DNA of 64,000 nt from Mesorhizobium sp. SARCC-RB16n (GCF_008520305.1 NZ_ML703263.1:276100-340099), one strand, 5' to 3'. Counted from the first letter of the stretch, positions 28,576-39,305 are shown. Made by a program: numbers and translations. The notes: generated from the letters alone by a model not told the origin.

Positions 28576-29586
28576 TCACGCGGCCCCGTTGACGAAGGCC
28601 ATGTCGGCCGGCGTCAGTTCGACATCGCGCAATACCCGCATGACCGGAAAATCCTCTGTTTCGGTGGCCGTGATGGCCAGGTCGATGGTCACATCGAAAC
28701 GCTGGCGGAACGCGTCGATGATCTCGTCGACGATGATCTCCGGCGCCGATGCCCCCGCCGACAGGCCGAGCGTCGAAATGCCGCCGATGTCATTCCACGG
28801 AATTTCGGCGGCGCGCTGCACGAGAAGCGACATGGCGGCGCCGGCACGCTCCGCTACTTCGACAAGGCGGCGCGAATTCGAGGAGTTGGGAGCGCCGACG
28901 ATCAGATAGAGGTCAGCACCCGGGGCGGTGTCCTTGACCGCTTCCTGGCGGTTGGTGGTGGCGTAGCAGATCGATTCCGCCGCCGGCGCCTGCAGGTCCG
29001 GAAAGCGCTCCTGCAGTGCGCGGATGATGCCGGCGGTATCCTCGACCGACAGCGTGGTCTGGGTGACGAAGCCGAGTGCCTTCGGGTCAGTGGGCATAAG
29101 CCGGGCGGCATCGGTCTCGGTCTCGACCAGCGTTACTGCGCCTTCCGGCAACTGCCCCATGGTGCCGATCACCTCGGGGTGCCCGGCATGGCCGATCAGC
29201 AGAACGTGGCGCCCAAGCCGCTGATGCCGCATCGCCTGTTTGTGGACCTTGGAGACTAGCGGACAGGTTGCGTCGAGATAGAACAGGTTGCGCGCCTGCG
29301 CGTCCGCCGGCACTGACTTGGGCACACCGTGCGCCGAGAAGACGACCGGCGACTGCCGATGTTCGGCCGGGATTTCGGAAAGTTCCTCGATGAAGACCGC
29401 GCCAAGGCTTTGCAGCCCCTCGACGACATAGCGGTTGTGCACGATCTCGTGGCGGACATAGACCGGCGCGCCATATTTCTTCAGTGCCAGCACGACAATC
29501 TGGATGGCACGGTCCACGCCCGCGCAAAAACCGCGCGGCTGGCAGAGCCGGATCGTCAGAGGAGGCTTGGCGATTGTGTGAAGCAT
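28576..29586 (-). CDS. ispH: 4-hydroxy-3-methylbut-2-enyl diphosphate reductase
   Basis: 336 residues from ATG 29586 (an in-frame TTG directly before it is less likely). It is the last enzyme of the MEP isoprenoid pathway, yielding isopentenyl and dimethylallyl diphosphate. The [4Fe-4S] cysteines lie in R-G-F-C-A-G-V (about residue 21), [10 protein letters not shown] and I-C-Y-A-T-T-N-R-Q. The histidines of the H-E-I-V-H-N and G-H-A-G-H-P-E-V segments and E-T/S substrate residues are also kept. dxs, the first pathway enzyme, is in the same window at 46652-48565 but not linked. Confidence 0.98.
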   Translation of the reverse strand: MLHTIAKPPLTIRLCQPRGFCAGVDRAIQIVVLALKKYGAPVYVRHEIVHNRYVVEGLQSLGAVFIEELSEIPAEHRQSPVVFSAHGVPKSVPADAQARNLFYLDATCPLVSKVHKQAMRHQRLGRHVLLIGHAGHPEVIGTMGQLPEGAVTLVETETDAARLMPTDPKALGFVTQTTLSVEDTAGIIRALQERFPDLQAPAAESICYATTNRQEAVKDTAPGADLYLIVGAPNSSNSRRLVEVAERAGAAMSLLVQRAAEIPWNDIGGISTLGLSAGASAPEIIVDEIIDAFRQRFDVTIDLAITATETEDFPVMRVLRDVELTPADMAFVNGAA

Positions 29587-29674
29587 CAAATCCTGCCGGT
29601 TGGTCAGTGCCGAAATGAGGTGCCCACCCCTGCCCTGTCAAGGGTCTCGGTAGAAAGGGGGGCATCGCTCGTGT

Positions 29675-30430
29675 TCAGTCCTCTTTCGCGGGCCGGCGAA
29701 GCCGCAGGATGAGTACGGCAGCGAGCGCCGCGGCAAGCCCGTACCAGGTCACAGCATATTGCAGATGGCTGTTCGGCAGGTCGATGATGGTGACGCCCCC
29801 GACCGGCAAGCCGCCGGGATTTGGCGTCTTGTCTGCATCGATGAAGATCGGCACCAGCTTGAAGCCGGCCGGCAGGCCGGCGCTGCCGGCCATGACGTCG
29901 CGGTCCTTCCAGTAGAAGATGTTCTTCCCCACATCATTGTCGGGAAGCATCATTGACGGCTTTGCCGGCAGCGGGTTGCGGGCAAGCCCGGTGACCGTGA
30001 CCTTGCCCGTTACCTGTCCCTTGGCGCGCTTGGCGGCGTCCTTTAGGTCGTATGGCACAAAGCCACGGTTGATCAGGACGAAACGGCCGTCGTCGAGGGC
30101 CAGCGGCGTGTAGACGTTGAAGCCGGCATCCCCTTCCCAGGTCGCATAGAAATGCCGTTCGCCGGAATGCAGGAAAGTCCCGGTGACCGTGACCGGCGTG
30201 TAGTCGACGTCGCCGGTCGAGGCGAATTCCTTCTCGACCTCGGCCAGCGGCAGTGGCGCCGAATGTGTGCGCTGGTCGATGGTCTGCAGCAGGCCTTCCT
30301 TCCAGTGCAGGCGCTGGACCTGCCATGTGCCGAGTGCCAGCAGGATCAAGAACAGCACAAGGCCGAGGGCGAACAACAGAGCCGATCTCGGCCGCGAATG
30401 GCCGCCGGCTTTGACGGAAGCTTCGCTCAT
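29675..30430 (-). CDS. SURF1-family cytochrome oxidase assembly protein
   Basis: 251 residues from ATG 30430, which overlaps the DUF983 stop as ATGA. SURF1 proteins place heme a in subunit I of aa3 oxidases. One helix lies near the N terminus (about 18-38, followed by L-G-T-W-Q-V-Q-R-L-x-W-K), the other near the C terminus (H-L-Q-Y-A-V-T-W-Y-G-L-A-A-A). The periplasmic domain between has V-T-V-T-G-T-F and V-L-I-N-R-G-F-V-P, the family signatures. It belongs to the cta cluster upstream. Confidence 0.94.
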   Translation of the reverse strand: MSEASVKAGGHSRPRSALLFALGLVLFLILLALGTWQVQRLHWKEGLLQTIDQRTHSAPLPLAEVEKEFASTGDVDYTPVTVTGTFLHSGERHFYATWEGDAGFNVYTPLALDDGRFVLINRGFVPYDLKDAAKRAKGQVTGKVTVTGLARNPLPAKPSMMLPDNDVGKNIFYWKDRDVMAGSAGLPAGFKLVPIFIDADKTPNPGGLPVGGVTIIDLPNSHLQYAVTWYGLAAALAAVLILRLRRPAKED

Positions 30431-30813
30431 TCGCCGCGGTCCAGCCTGCCCTCGGCCGCTTTGTTGCGGTATTGCAGGGTGAGCAGGACGCCCTTGATCA
30501 ACCGGAGCGCCGTCAGGCACAGCACCAGGGCCAGCGGGATCCATATCAGCAGATGCAGCCAGAGCGGCGGGCTCAACGTCACTTCGACCCAAAGCGCCAG
30601 GCCGACGATGATAAAGCCGATGATCAGGATGACGAAGACAGCCGGCCCGTCACCGGCATCGGCGTAGGAATAGTCGAGGCCGCAATTGACGCAGCGCTTG
30701 CCGACGGTGAGAAAGCCGGAAAACAGCCGCCCTTCGCCGCAGCGCGGACAACGGCCGTGCAGGCCGGCCGAAATCGGATCGATCGGAGGCCAGATCGCCT
30801 TATCTTCAGTCAT
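30427..30813 (-). CDS. DUF983 membrane protein with N-terminal zinc ribbon
   Basis: 128 residues from ATG 30813. An N-terminal C-P-R-C ... C-V-N-C pair of knuckles suggests a zinc ribbon, followed by two membrane helices (about 58-80 and 83-105). DUF983 genes are regularly found between ctaE and surf1 in alphaproteobacteria and are suspected to serve oxidase assembly, but their biochemistry is unknown. The start region is duplicated: a 19-bp tandem repeat carries a second, upstream ATG that opens an 8-codon frame out of phase with the gene. The stop overlaps surf1. Confidence 0.92.
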   Translation of the reverse strand: MTEDKAIWPPIDPISAGLHGRCPRCGEGRLFSGFLTVGKRCVNCGLDYSYADAGDGPAVFVILIIGFIIVGLALWVEVTLSPPLWLHLLIWIPLALVLCLTALRLIKGVLLTLQYRNKAAEGRLDRGE

Positions 30814-30840
30814 GGTTAGGGTCTTCAGTCATGGATAGGG
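30803..30840 (-). repeat. 19-bp tandem duplication over the DUF983 start codon
   Basis: Two copies, 30803-30821 and 30822-30840, differ at one base (18/19 identical). Each contains CAT on the plus strand, that is, ATG on the coding strand: the real start at 30813 and a copy at 30832. Because 19 is not a multiple of three, the upstream ATG reads 8 codons (M-T-E-D-P-N-H-D) and stops at 30806, overlapping the true start. Confidence 0.85.
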
Positions 30841-30853
30841 CCGCCATTCATGG

Positions 30854-31345
30854 TCATTGCTCGATCTCGATCGGTGTGCCATCGGCCACCATTGCCCAGA
30901 TTTCGTCCATGTCGGAGTCCGTAACCGCAATGCAGCCGTCGGTCCAGTCGACCAATTGAAGCAGCCAGCCCCACCAGCCGAAACCGTTCGGCTGGCCGTG
31001 GATCATGATCATGCCGCCGGGATCGACATTGCGCGCCTTCGCGGCCGCCAGATCCTCGGCATCGGGATAGGAGACATGGATCGACTTGTGCGCGATGCTG
31101 TTGGGGTTGCGCCAGTCGAGGGCATAGCGTCCCTCCGGCGTGCGCTGATCGCCCTCCTGGTGCTTGTGGCCGACGGGATCCCCACCGAGCGCGATGCTGT
31201 AGCTGCGCAGGATCTTGCCGGCGCCGATCAGCTCGAGCCGCCGCTCCGCCTTGTGGACACGCACAAGATCGACCCTGTCAGCGCCAAACGCCGGAAATGC
31301 CAAGAGGATGAAGGCGAAAATACCCAGGTCAGCCGCATCTTCCAT
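30854..31345 (-). CDS. L,D-transpeptidase (YkuD domain)
   Basis: 163 residues from ATG 31345; a signal peptide ends near F-G-A. The YkuD catalytic centre is visible as M-I-H-G ... D-W-T-D-G-C-I-A-V: the histidine and cysteine are kept, with threonine in the position often held by serine. These enzymes make 3-3 peptidoglycan cross-links or tether lipoproteins. Repeats such as D-R-V-D-L-V-R-V-x-K-A-x-R-x-L-E-L and G-x-P-V-G-H-K-x-x-E-G-D-x-R-T-P-E-G match the family. It stands between ctaE and DUF983, inside an otherwise respiratory cluster, with gaps of 84 and 40 bases, so it may have been inserted there. Confidence 0.92.
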   Translation of the reverse strand: MEDAADLGIFAFILLAFPAFGADRVDLVRVHKAERRLELIGAGKILRSYSIALGGDPVGHKHQEGDQRTPEGRYALDWRNPNSIAHKSIHVSYPDAEDLAAAKARNVDPGGMIMIHGQPNGFGWWGWLLQLVDWTDGCIAVTDSDMDEIWAMVADGTPIEIEQ

Positions 31346-31429
31346 CGATCGGCGATCATTGCGCCGAAAAGAAGAAAGGCGGCCACGTCGCCGCGGCCGC
31401 CTCTCCCGAAATTGAAACCCCAAGGTGGA

Positions 31430-32311
31430 TCAGTGGCCTTCGATCACCGCGCCGACCGATCCCCAGACGTAGATCGAGGCGAACAGGAACAGCCAGACCA
31501 CGTCGACGAAATGCCAGTACCAGGCGGCCGCCTCGAAGCCGAAATGCTGCTTGGGTGTGAAGTCGCCCTTCATCGCGCGGATCAGGCAAACCAGCAGGAA
31601 GATGGTGCCGATGATGACATGGAAGCCATGGAAGCCGGTCGCCATGAAGAAGGTGGCGCCGTAGATGGAATCCTTGAAGCCGAACGGCGCGTGCATGTAC
31701 TCGTAGGCCTGCACCATGGTGAACAGCATGCCGAGGCCGACGGTCAACACCAGACCGTTGATCAGCCCCTTGCGGTCGCCATGGAGGAGCGAGTGGTGCG
31801 CCCAGGTGACCGTGGTGCCCGACAGCAGCAGGATGACGGTGTTGTAAAGCGGCAGATGGAAAGGATCGAGAACCTCCATGCCCTTCGGCGGCCAGACACC
31901 CCCGGTAAACGTGTGGCGCGCGTAGTTCTGCACCTCACCTGCAAAAAGGCTGGCATCGAAATAGGCCCAGAACCAGGCGACAAAGAACATCACCTCCGAG
32001 GCGATGAACATGATCATGCCGTAACGCAGGTGCAGCGACACGACGCGCGTGTGGTGGCCCTCATGAGCTTCCTTGATGGTGTCCGACCACCAGGCGAACA
32101 TGGTGTACAGCACGATCACGATGCCGATGAAGAACAGCCAGGGATTGGCGATGTTGAAGCCGAAGATCGGGAAGGAGCCGCCCTTCAAATATTCCATGAG
32201 GCAGACACCGCCAAAAGCGGTGACAAGCGCCCCGACCGATCCCAGGAAAGGCCACGGGCTCGGGTCGACGAGATGGTAGTCATGGTGTGGTTTTGCGTGC
32301 GCGTCTGCCAT
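31430..32311 (-). CDS. ctaE: Cytochrome c oxidase subunit III
   Basis: 293 residues with seven membrane helices, the standard long form. Features: P-S-P-W-P-F near the N terminus, [13 protein letters not shown] on helix III (with the conserved glutamate), [16 protein letters not shown] and the C-terminal [12 protein letters not shown]. Subunit III stabilises the oxidase and its proton uptake. It is separated from ctaG by a single base, and is also known as coxC. Confidence 0.98.
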   Translation of the reverse strand: MADAHAKPHHDYHLVDPSPWPFLGSVGALVTAFGGVCLMEYLKGGSFPIFGFNIANPWLFFIGIVIVLYTMFAWWSDTIKEAHEGHHTRVVSLHLRYGMIMFIASEVMFFVAWFWAYFDASLFAGEVQNYARHTFTGGVWPPKGMEVLDPFHLPLYNTVILLLSGTTVTWAHHSLLHGDRKGLINGLVLTVGLGMLFTMVQAYEYMHAPFGFKDSIYGATFFMATGFHGFHVIIGTIFLLVCLIRAMKGDFTPKQHFGFEAAAWYWHFVDVVWLFLFASIYVWGSVGAVIEGH

Positions 32312-32312
32312 A

Positions 32313-32945
32313 TCAACCCCCGAGATTTGCTTCGGTATCTGAAACTGTCTTGCTACTGCCCTTGGCCGGCTCCGAGGAGGCGACCGGCTTGTTCTTCTCG
32401 ACCGGGAACATCGTATAGGACAGAGTGATCGTCTTGATGTCCTTCAGTTCCGGCACATTCACGATATCGGGGTCCACATAGAACAGGACCGGCATGTCCA
32501 GCGTCTCGCCGGGCTTCAGCGTCGTATCGGTGAAGCAGAAGCATTCGACCTTGTTGAAGTACGGACCCGCCAGTTCCGGCTGCACGTTGAAGGTGGCGCG
32601 GCCGGTGACGGGGCGATCGAACTTGTTGGTCGCCTGATAATGCGCCTGCACGGTCTCGCCGATCTTCATGCTCATCGAGCGCTGGACCGGCTGGAACTCC
32701 CAAGGCACGCCGGCAATGTTGGCGTCGAAGCGGACGGTGATCTCGCGGTCAAGCACGCGGCCGGCATACTGCTTCTCGACACGCTGCGTGGTGCCGCCAT
32801 AACCGGTCGCCTGGCAGAACATCTTGTAGAGTGGCACGGCTGCGTAAGCCATGCCGATCATGCCGCTGAAGAAGGCGAGGCAGACGGCCGCGACGACACG
32901 GTTGCTGGTCTTGCCTACCGTCTTTCTGGGCGTCTCGACGCTCAT
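32313..32945 (-). CDS. ctaG: Cytochrome c oxidase assembly protein CtaG (Cox11-type copper chaperone)
   Basis: 210 residues from ATG 32945. It inserts copper into CuB of subunit I. An N-terminal membrane helix (about 17-40) ends in V-P-L-Y-K-M-F-C-Q, the first copper-cysteine region; the periplasmic domain has E-C-F-C-F-T-D-T, the conserved C-F-C-F copper motif, and M-P-V-L-F-Y-V-D-P. The start codon shares one base with the coxF stop (TGATG), so the two are coupled. Confidence 0.97.
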   Translation of the reverse strand: MSVETPRKTVGKTSNRVVAAVCLAFFSGMIGMAYAAVPLYKMFCQATGYGGTTQRVEKQYAGRVLDREITVRFDANIAGVPWEFQPVQRSMSMKIGETVQAHYQATNKFDRPVTGRATFNVQPELAGPYFNKVECFCFTDTTLKPGETLDMPVLFYVDPDIVNVPELKDIKTITLSYTMFPVEKNKPVASSEPAKGSSKTVSDTEANLGG

Positions 32946-33112
32946 CACATCTTGCCCGACAAATTGTGGCCGAACTTCACGATCGTCGCGATGTAGAAAA
33001 TCACGACCAGCAGAGCCAGCGCTACGCCTATCGCAATGGAACGGCTGCGCTGCGCCTTCTTCTGGCGATCGGTCAAGGTGACCGTCTCGAGTTCTTTCTC
33101 GACCATGGTCAT
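32945..33112 (-). CDS. Small CoxF-like membrane protein
   Basis: 55 residues, read on the minus strand from ATG 33112: a polar N terminus ([19 protein letters not shown]), one membrane helix ([15 protein letters not shown]) and a short tail ending S-G-K-M. It overlaps ctaB by 4 bases (ATGA) at its start and ctaG by 1 base at its stop. The same position and shape are known for the small coxF product in rhizobial cta clusters. A role in oxidase assembly is inferred from position alone. Confidence 0.88.
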   Translation of the reverse strand: MTMVEKELETVTLTDRQKKAQRSRSIAIGVALALLVVIFYIATIVKFGHNLSGKM

Positions 33113-34053
33113 GCCCCACCCATGGCAAGCGCGCGTTCGACGACACTGTCGGCCAGATAGGCGGCGAAGATGGCGAAGAGATAGAGCAGCGAATAGGCGA
33201 ATAGGGCCTTGGCCGGCTTCATGGCGCGGTCATCGTCGGCCATGCCAAGCACTTTCCAAGCATACCAGACGAAACCAGCGCCAAGCAGCATGGCAGCCAC
33301 GCCATAGAATGGCGTCGTGTAGCCGAGCAGCCAGGGCAGCACGCCGACCGGGGCCAGCACCAGAGCGTAGGCGAAAATCTGACGGCGGGTCGATGCATGG
33401 CCGGCAACGTTCGGCATCATCGGGATGCCGGCGCGGCCATAGTCCTCGGACTTGAACAGTGCGAGCGCCCAGAAATGCGGCGGCGTCCACAGGAAAATGA
33501 TCAGGAACAGGATGGTGCTTTCGAGGCTGACCGATCCGGTCGCCGCGGCCCAGCCGATAACCGGCGGGATGGCGCCCGCGGCACCGCCGATGACGATGTT
33601 TTGCGGCGTCGAGCGCTTCAGCCACATCGTGTACACGACGGCATAGAAGAAGATGGTGAACGCCAGCAACGTCGCGGCCAGCCAGTTGACCAGCACGCCG
33701 AGCGTCATCACCGACAGGACCGAAAGGACCAGGCCGAAGCTGAGCGCCTCGTGCGGCTGGATACGACCGGACGGGATTGGGCGGCTGGCAGTCCTGGTCA
33801 TCACCGCGTCGATGTCGGCGTCGTACCACATGTTGAGGGCACCCGAGGCGCCAGCCCCAATCGCAATAGCCAGGATGGCTATCACCGCCAGCAGCGGATT
33901 GATGGTCACGGGTGCCGCGACCAGCCCGACAAAGGCGGTGAACACCACCAGCGACATGACGCGCGGCTTCAGGAGGGCGAAGAAATCGCCCGCCGTCGCT
34001 TCCGACATGCGGAAGCCCGCTTCGTCAATGCTGGTTTTGTCGACTAGGGCCAT
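33109..34053 (-). CDS. ctaB: Protoheme IX farnesyltransferase (heme O synthase)
   Basis: 314 residues. It attaches the farnesyl group to heme b, giving heme O and then heme A for the oxidase. It is a UbiA-family integral membrane protein: the allylic-diphosphate motif [12 protein letters not shown]-x-R-T-x-x-R-P-I-P lies near residue 90, and the second, Y[17 protein letters not shown], near 150. Start M-A-L-V-D-K follows the terminator-like palindrome at 34083-34108. The stop overlaps the small coxF gene. Confidence 0.97.
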   Translation of the reverse strand: MALVDKTSIDEAGFRMSEATAGDFFALLKPRVMSLVVFTAFVGLVAAPVTINPLLAVIAILAIAIGAGASGALNMWYDADIDAVMTRTASRPIPSGRIQPHEALSFGLVLSVLSVMTLGVLVNWLAATLLAFTIFFYAVVYTMWLKRSTPQNIVIGGAAGAIPPVIGWAAATGSVSLESTILFLIIFLWTPPHFWALALFKSEDYGRAGIPMMPNVAGHASTRRQIFAYALVLAPVGVLPWLLGYTTPFYGVAAMLLGAGFVWYAWKVLGMADDDRAMKPAKALFAYSLLYLFAIFAAYLADSVVERALAMGGA

Positions 34054-34081
34054 GCGTACTCAAGTCCATTATTCCGTTGGC

Positions 34082-34109
34082 CAAAACCGCCGGCGGACCG
34101 GCGGTTTTG
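34082..34109 (-). terminator. Strong palindrome with flanking A/T runs between ctaD and ctaB
   Basis: A 12-bp perfect stem (caaaaccgccgg at 34082-34093, ccggcggttttg at 34098-34109) with a CGGA loop. On the minus strand the GC-rich core is followed by TTTT and preceded by AAAA, the shape of a bidirectional Rho-independent terminator. It lies 20 bases before the ctaD stop in plus coordinates, that is, downstream of ctaD, and upstream of ctaB. It may set a higher level of ctaC-ctaD than of the assembly genes. Confidence 0.75.
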
Positions 34110-34128
34110 CATTCGAGGGGGAGCCGTC

Positions 34129-35796
<1,668 letters not shown>

Positions 35797-35819
35797 CTAA
35801 ATCTTGCTAACCCGCGACA

Positions 35820-36719
35820 TCAATTGCCGGCGGCCGCTACCTTGTTCTGGCCATCGACCTCGGCCATGAGCGTCTTGTTGGCGCCCGGCAGATCGGTCTT
35901 GGCCGCCGCCAGCCAGGTCTTGAACTGCGCATCCGAGACGACACGGATGGCGATCGGCATGAAGGCGTGATCCTTGCCGCAGAGCTGCGAGCACTGACCA
36001 TAATAAAGGCCTTCCTTCTCCGCCTTGAACCAGGTCTCGTTGGTGCGGCCCGGAATGGCGTCGATCTTGATCCCGAAGGACGGCATGGCGAAGGAGTGGA
36101 TCACGTCGGTCGCGGTGACGAGCACGCGCGTCATGGTGTTGACCGGCACCACCAGCTCATTGTCCACGGCGAGCAGGCGCGGATAGACCTTGCGGTCTTC
36201 CTTGCCTGCCTTGGCGCGATCGCCATCCTGGAGGATCGCGGAGTTGAAGGCGAGCGTGTTGTCGGTCTGGTACTCGTAATCCCAGTTCCACTGGTTGCCG
36301 GTCGCCTTGACCGTCAGCTTGGCCTCTTCCGGCGGGGTGTATTGCGCGGTCAAGAGCTGGAACGAGGGAATGGCGAGACAGAGCAGGACGACGACCGGGC
36401 CGACGGTCCAGATCACCTCGATCAGCGTGTTGTGGCTGGTCTTGGAGGGAACCGGATTTGCGCTCGCGCGAAACCTGACGATGCAGTAGGCGAGGAGAAG
36501 GAGCACCAGGATGGTGATCGGAACGATGAACCACATCGTGTAGTTTCCGAACCATTCGATCTGCCGCATCATATCGGTCGCCGGCGCCTGGAAGGTGGTC
36601 TCCCACTCCACGGGCTGATCGGCATGGGCGGATGTGCCGGCAAAAATCGTGGCAGCGGCACAAGCACTCAGAAACTTGGCACTTGCTAGAAACCTGGCGC
36701 CAGCTAGGAAATTTCTCAT
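35820..36719 (-). CDS. ctaC: Cytochrome c oxidase subunit II
   Basis: 299 residues from ATG 36719 (GAAGAGG upstream). Signal peptide first, then two membrane helices (about 60-85 and 100-125). The CuA domain has H-S-F-A-M-P-S-F-G and G-Q-C-S-Q-L-C-G-x-D-H-A-F-M, that is, the two cysteines, two histidines and methionine of the dinuclear site, and W-N-W-D-Y-E-Y in front. No cytochrome c extension is fused. The signal peptide is built from three hexapeptide repeats ending F-L-A, F-L-A, F-L-S, encoded by 18-bp repeats. It opens the cta operon. Confidence 0.97.
   Translation of the reverse strand: MRNFLAGARFLASAKFLSACAAATIFAGTSAHADQPVEWETTFQAPATDMMRQIEWFGNYTMWFIVPITILVLLLLAYCIVRFRASANPVPSKTSHNTLIEVIWTVGPVVVLLCLAIPSFQLLTAQYTPPEEAKLTVKATGNQWNWDYEYQTDNTLAFNSAILQDGDRAKAGKEDRKVYPRLLAVDNELVVPVNTMTRVLVTATDVIHSFAMPSFGIKIDAIPGRTNETWFKAEKEGLYYGQCSQLCGKDHAFMPIAIRVVSDAQFKTWLAAAKTDLPGANKTLMAEVDGQNKVAAAGN
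36666..36719 (-). repeat. Three 18-bp tandem repeats in the ctaC signal-peptide region
   Basis: Codons for M-R-N-F-L-A, G-A-R-F-L-A and S-A-K-F-L-S lie in three consecutive 18-bp units. The second and third share most bases (agaaac-t/c-tggc pattern on the plus strand), the first is shorter in similarity. Repeat growth inside the signal peptide is the likely origin. Confidence 0.6.
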
Positions 36720-37095
36720 CGCCCTCTTCGTCTCCCAGTTCCTCGCGGCGGTGCCAACGAGAATAACGAACAATGCCGGGACGGGAATCCCGACAGTCTC
36801 AAGGTGGTTCAAACCATACTCTTTTTCCCTCCGCAAGAAAGGAGCGGTCGAAACCGTGCGGCATTTTTGCGCGCGAGCTGACATGGCTCTTCCGGGGCAA
36901 TGGCCATGGTGACGAATCGGGTATGTTCGGCGGGCTGTCCGCCCTATGCTGGCGGCGCCCGCAAAGCGTCGTAATTCAGGCGAATTTGGCAGGGAAAAGC
37001 GCCGTATTGCCTGTTTCGGGACAGTCCGGCCGCGGTCTCGTCCTTTACTTGGTATTGGCGCGGCTTAAAGTGCCGTGATTCGCAATGGAGCCGTC
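36720..37095. other. 376-base divergent intergenic region between ctaC and the IalB-family gene
   Basis: No coding frame with family signs. It must hold promoters for both directions. A small perfect palindrome cgggaatcccg occurs near 36780-36792, and two GANTC sites (GAATC) occur, one in that palindrome and one near 36914, which could make the region sensitive to CcrM methylation. No clear sigma-70 boxes could be assigned by eye. Confidence 0.5.
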
Positions 37096-37656
37096 ATGAA
37101 CTCTTGGCTTTCGAGACTGAGGCATACGCGACCGGGACTTTCGAGAACCCTGGCGAACGCCGTGTTTCTCGCCGTCCTGTCCGCGGCCGGTCTGTTCGTC
37201 GCTGGTCAGGCCAATGCCGCCCAGCCGAGCGGCACGGTGCGCTCGACGCATGGCGCCTGGTCGATCATCTGCGACACGCCGGCCGGCGCCACCTCGGAAC
37301 AATGCGTGATGATGCAGAACGTCGTCGCCGAAGACCGCCCGGAGATGGGGCTTTCGGTCGTCGTGCTGCGCACCGCCGACAACAAGGCCGAGATCCTGCG
37401 CGTGCTGGCGCCGCTCGGCGTGCTGTTGCCGAACGGCCTCGGCCTCAACGTCGACGGCAAGGATATCGGCCGCGCCTATTTCGTGCGCTGCTTCCAGGAC
37501 GGATGCTACGCCGAGGTCATTCTCGAAAAGCCGCTGCTCGATACGCTGAAGACCGGCACGTCGGCAACGTTCATCGTGTTCCAGACGCCAGAGGAAGGCA
37601 TCGGCATTCCCGTCGATCTCAAGGGTTTCGCCGAAGGCTTCGCTGCCCTGCCCTGA
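37096..37656 (+). CDS. Invasion-associated locus B (IalB) family protein
   Basis: 186 residues from ATG 37096 with GGAG upstream. A long signal peptide ends near A-N-A-A. The body has the IalB-family features: W-S-I-I-C-D-T, a second cysteine in E-Q-C-V-M-M-Q, and a late C-F-Q-D-G-C-Y-A-E-V, four cysteines in two pairs suited for disulfides. First described as a Bartonella protein for erythrocyte entry, but homologues occur throughout free-living Rhizobiales, where the role is unknown. A periplasmic or outer-membrane associated product is likely. Confidence 0.9.
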   Translation: MNSWLSRLRHTRPGLSRTLANAVFLAVLSAAGLFVAGQANAAQPSGTVRSTHGAWSIICDTPAGATSEQCVMMQNVVAEDRPEMGLSVVVLRTADNKAEILRVLAPLGVLLPNGLGLNVDGKDIGRAYFVRCFQDGCYAEVILEKPLLDTLKTGTSATFIVFQTPEEGIGIPVDLKGFAEGFAALP

Positions 37657-37828
37657 TCGCGGCTCCGCGCTGAACCAGACCCGGACGCGGCTTTTTGCCG
37701 ACCCCAAAAGCATGGCTTACATCAAGCGGACGGTGTCATTCGTCGGCGCGGATTATCATTGCCGATTGTGCGGGCGCGGCTTCACCCCTACATCGGGGGA
37801 AAGCAATCATCCCACGGACGGACGCGCC

Positions 37829-39241
37829 ATGAACAGCCTGATCGGCCAATTCGACATTTCAGACGACCGCATCAAGCAGATCGTCGCCGATACCATCAAG
37901 GGCGCCGACGACGGCGAGCTTTTCCTCGAATATAGCGAGAGCGAGGCGCTGATGTTCGACAATGGCCGGCTCAAGACCGCCAATTTCAACACCGACCAGG
38001 GCTTTGGCCTGCGTGCGGTCGCCGGCGAAGCCAGCGGCTACGCCCATTCGAGCGACCTGTCCGAGGCATCGCTGCTGCGCGCGGCCGAAGCCGTCTCGAC
38101 CGTCAAGGGCGGCTATTCCGGTACGCTTGCCGCAGCCCCCGCCCGCACCAACCGCCATCTCTACGGCGACGAGAACCCGATCCCCTCGCCTTCCTTCGAG
38201 GCCAAGGCGAAGCTGCTGCAGGAAATCGACGCCTGGCTGCGCGCCGAGGATCCACGCGTGCGCCAGGTGACGGCCTCGATCGCCGCATCCTGGCAGCATG
38301 TCGAGATCGTTCGTGCCGACGGCCAGGTGGTGCGCGATATCAGGCCGCTGGTCCGCGTCAACGTCTCGGTCGTCGTCGGCGATGGCGACCGCCAGGAGAG
38401 CGGCTCCTATGGCATGGGCGGGCGCAAGGCGTTCGGCGACTTCCTGATCGAGGATAGCTGGAAGCTCGCCGCCAGGGAGGCACTCCGGCAGGCGCTGGTC
38501 AATTTGGAGGCGATTCCGGCCCCGGCCGGCACTTTCGACATCGTGTTGTCCAGCGGCTGGCCGGGCGTGATGCTGCACGAAGCCGTCGGGCACGGGCTAG
38601 AAGGCGACTTCAACCGCAAGAAGACGTCGGCCTTCGCCGGCCTGATGGGGCAGCAAGTGGCCGCCAAGGGCGTCACCGTCGTCGACGACGGCACCATCCC
38701 CGAGCGGCGTGGCTCGCTCACCGTCGACGACGAAGGCACGCCTTCGGCCCGCAACGTTTTGATCGAGGACGGCAAGCTGGTCGGCTACATGCAGGACCGG
38801 CAGAACGCGCGGCTGATGGGCATGAAAGCCACCGGCAACGGCCGGCGCGAAGGCTATGCGCACCAGCCGATGCCGCGCATGACCAACACCTATATGACCT
38901 CAGGCGACGTGGAGCCGGACGAAATCATCGCCTCCGTCAAGAACGGTATCTATGCCGTCTCCTTCGGCGGCGGCCAGGTCGACATCACGTCGGGCAAATT
39001 CGTGTTCGGCTGCACCGAGGCCTACATGATCGAGAACGGCAAGGTGACGCAACCGATCAAGGGCGCCATGCTGATCGGCAACGGGCCTGACGCCATGCAC
39101 CGCGTCACGATGGTCGGCAACGACATGAAGCTCGACAATGGCATCGGCATGTGCGGCAAGGCCGGCCAGGGCGTGCCCGTCGGCGTCGGCCAGCCGCATC
39201 TAAGGATGAACCAGATGACGGTCGGCGGCACGCGGGTTTGA
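37829..39241 (+). CDS. tldD: Metalloprotease TldD
   Basis: 470 residues from ATG 37829; the open frame continues upstream but without family similarity. TldD with TldE forms a zinc protease that trims microcins, CcdA and unfolded peptides. The zinc motif H-E-A-V-G-H-G-L-E-G-D is near residue 250, and the third-ligand region G-C-T-E-A-Y-M-I-E-N-G near 395. N-terminal beta-barrel segments (G-E-L-F-L-E-Y, G-F-G-L-R-A-V) are intact. A tldE partner is not in the window. Confidence 0.97.
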   Translation: MNSLIGQFDISDDRIKQIVADTIKGADDGELFLEYSESEALMFDNGRLKTANFNTDQGFGLRAVAGEASGYAHSSDLSEASLLRAAEAVSTVKGGYSGTLAAAPARTNRHLYGDENPIPSPSFEAKAKLLQEIDAWLRAEDPRVRQVTASIAASWQHVEIVRADGQVVRDIRPLVRVNVSVVVGDGDRQESGSYGMGGRKAFGDFLIEDSWKLAAREALRQALVNLEAIPAPAGTFDIVLSSGWPGVMLHEAVGHGLEGDFNRKKTSAFAGLMGQQVAAKGVTVVDDGTIPERRGSLTVDDEGTPSARNVLIEDGKLVGYMQDRQNARLMGMKATGNGRREGYAHQPMPRMTNTYMTSGDVEPDEIIASVKNGIYAVSFGGGQVDITSGKFVFGCTEAYMIENGKVTQPIKGAMLIGNGPDAMHRVTMVGNDMKLDNGIGMCGKAGQGVPVGVGQPHLRMNQMTVGGTRV

Positions 39242-39305
39242 GGCTCGGTGCCGGTCCGATGTCATCATCCGCCAAGTGATGTTCCGGATACAGGCGTTCT
39301 CGACC

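Noticed and set aside
37659-37670. Short hairpin cgcgg-ct-ccgcg after the IalB-family gene
   Set aside because: Only 5-bp stem with a 2-base loop and no T-run.
37712-37828. Possible 39-residue N-terminal extension of TldD containing C-R-L-C
   Set aside because: TldD family start fits ATG 37829; the extension is not family-like.
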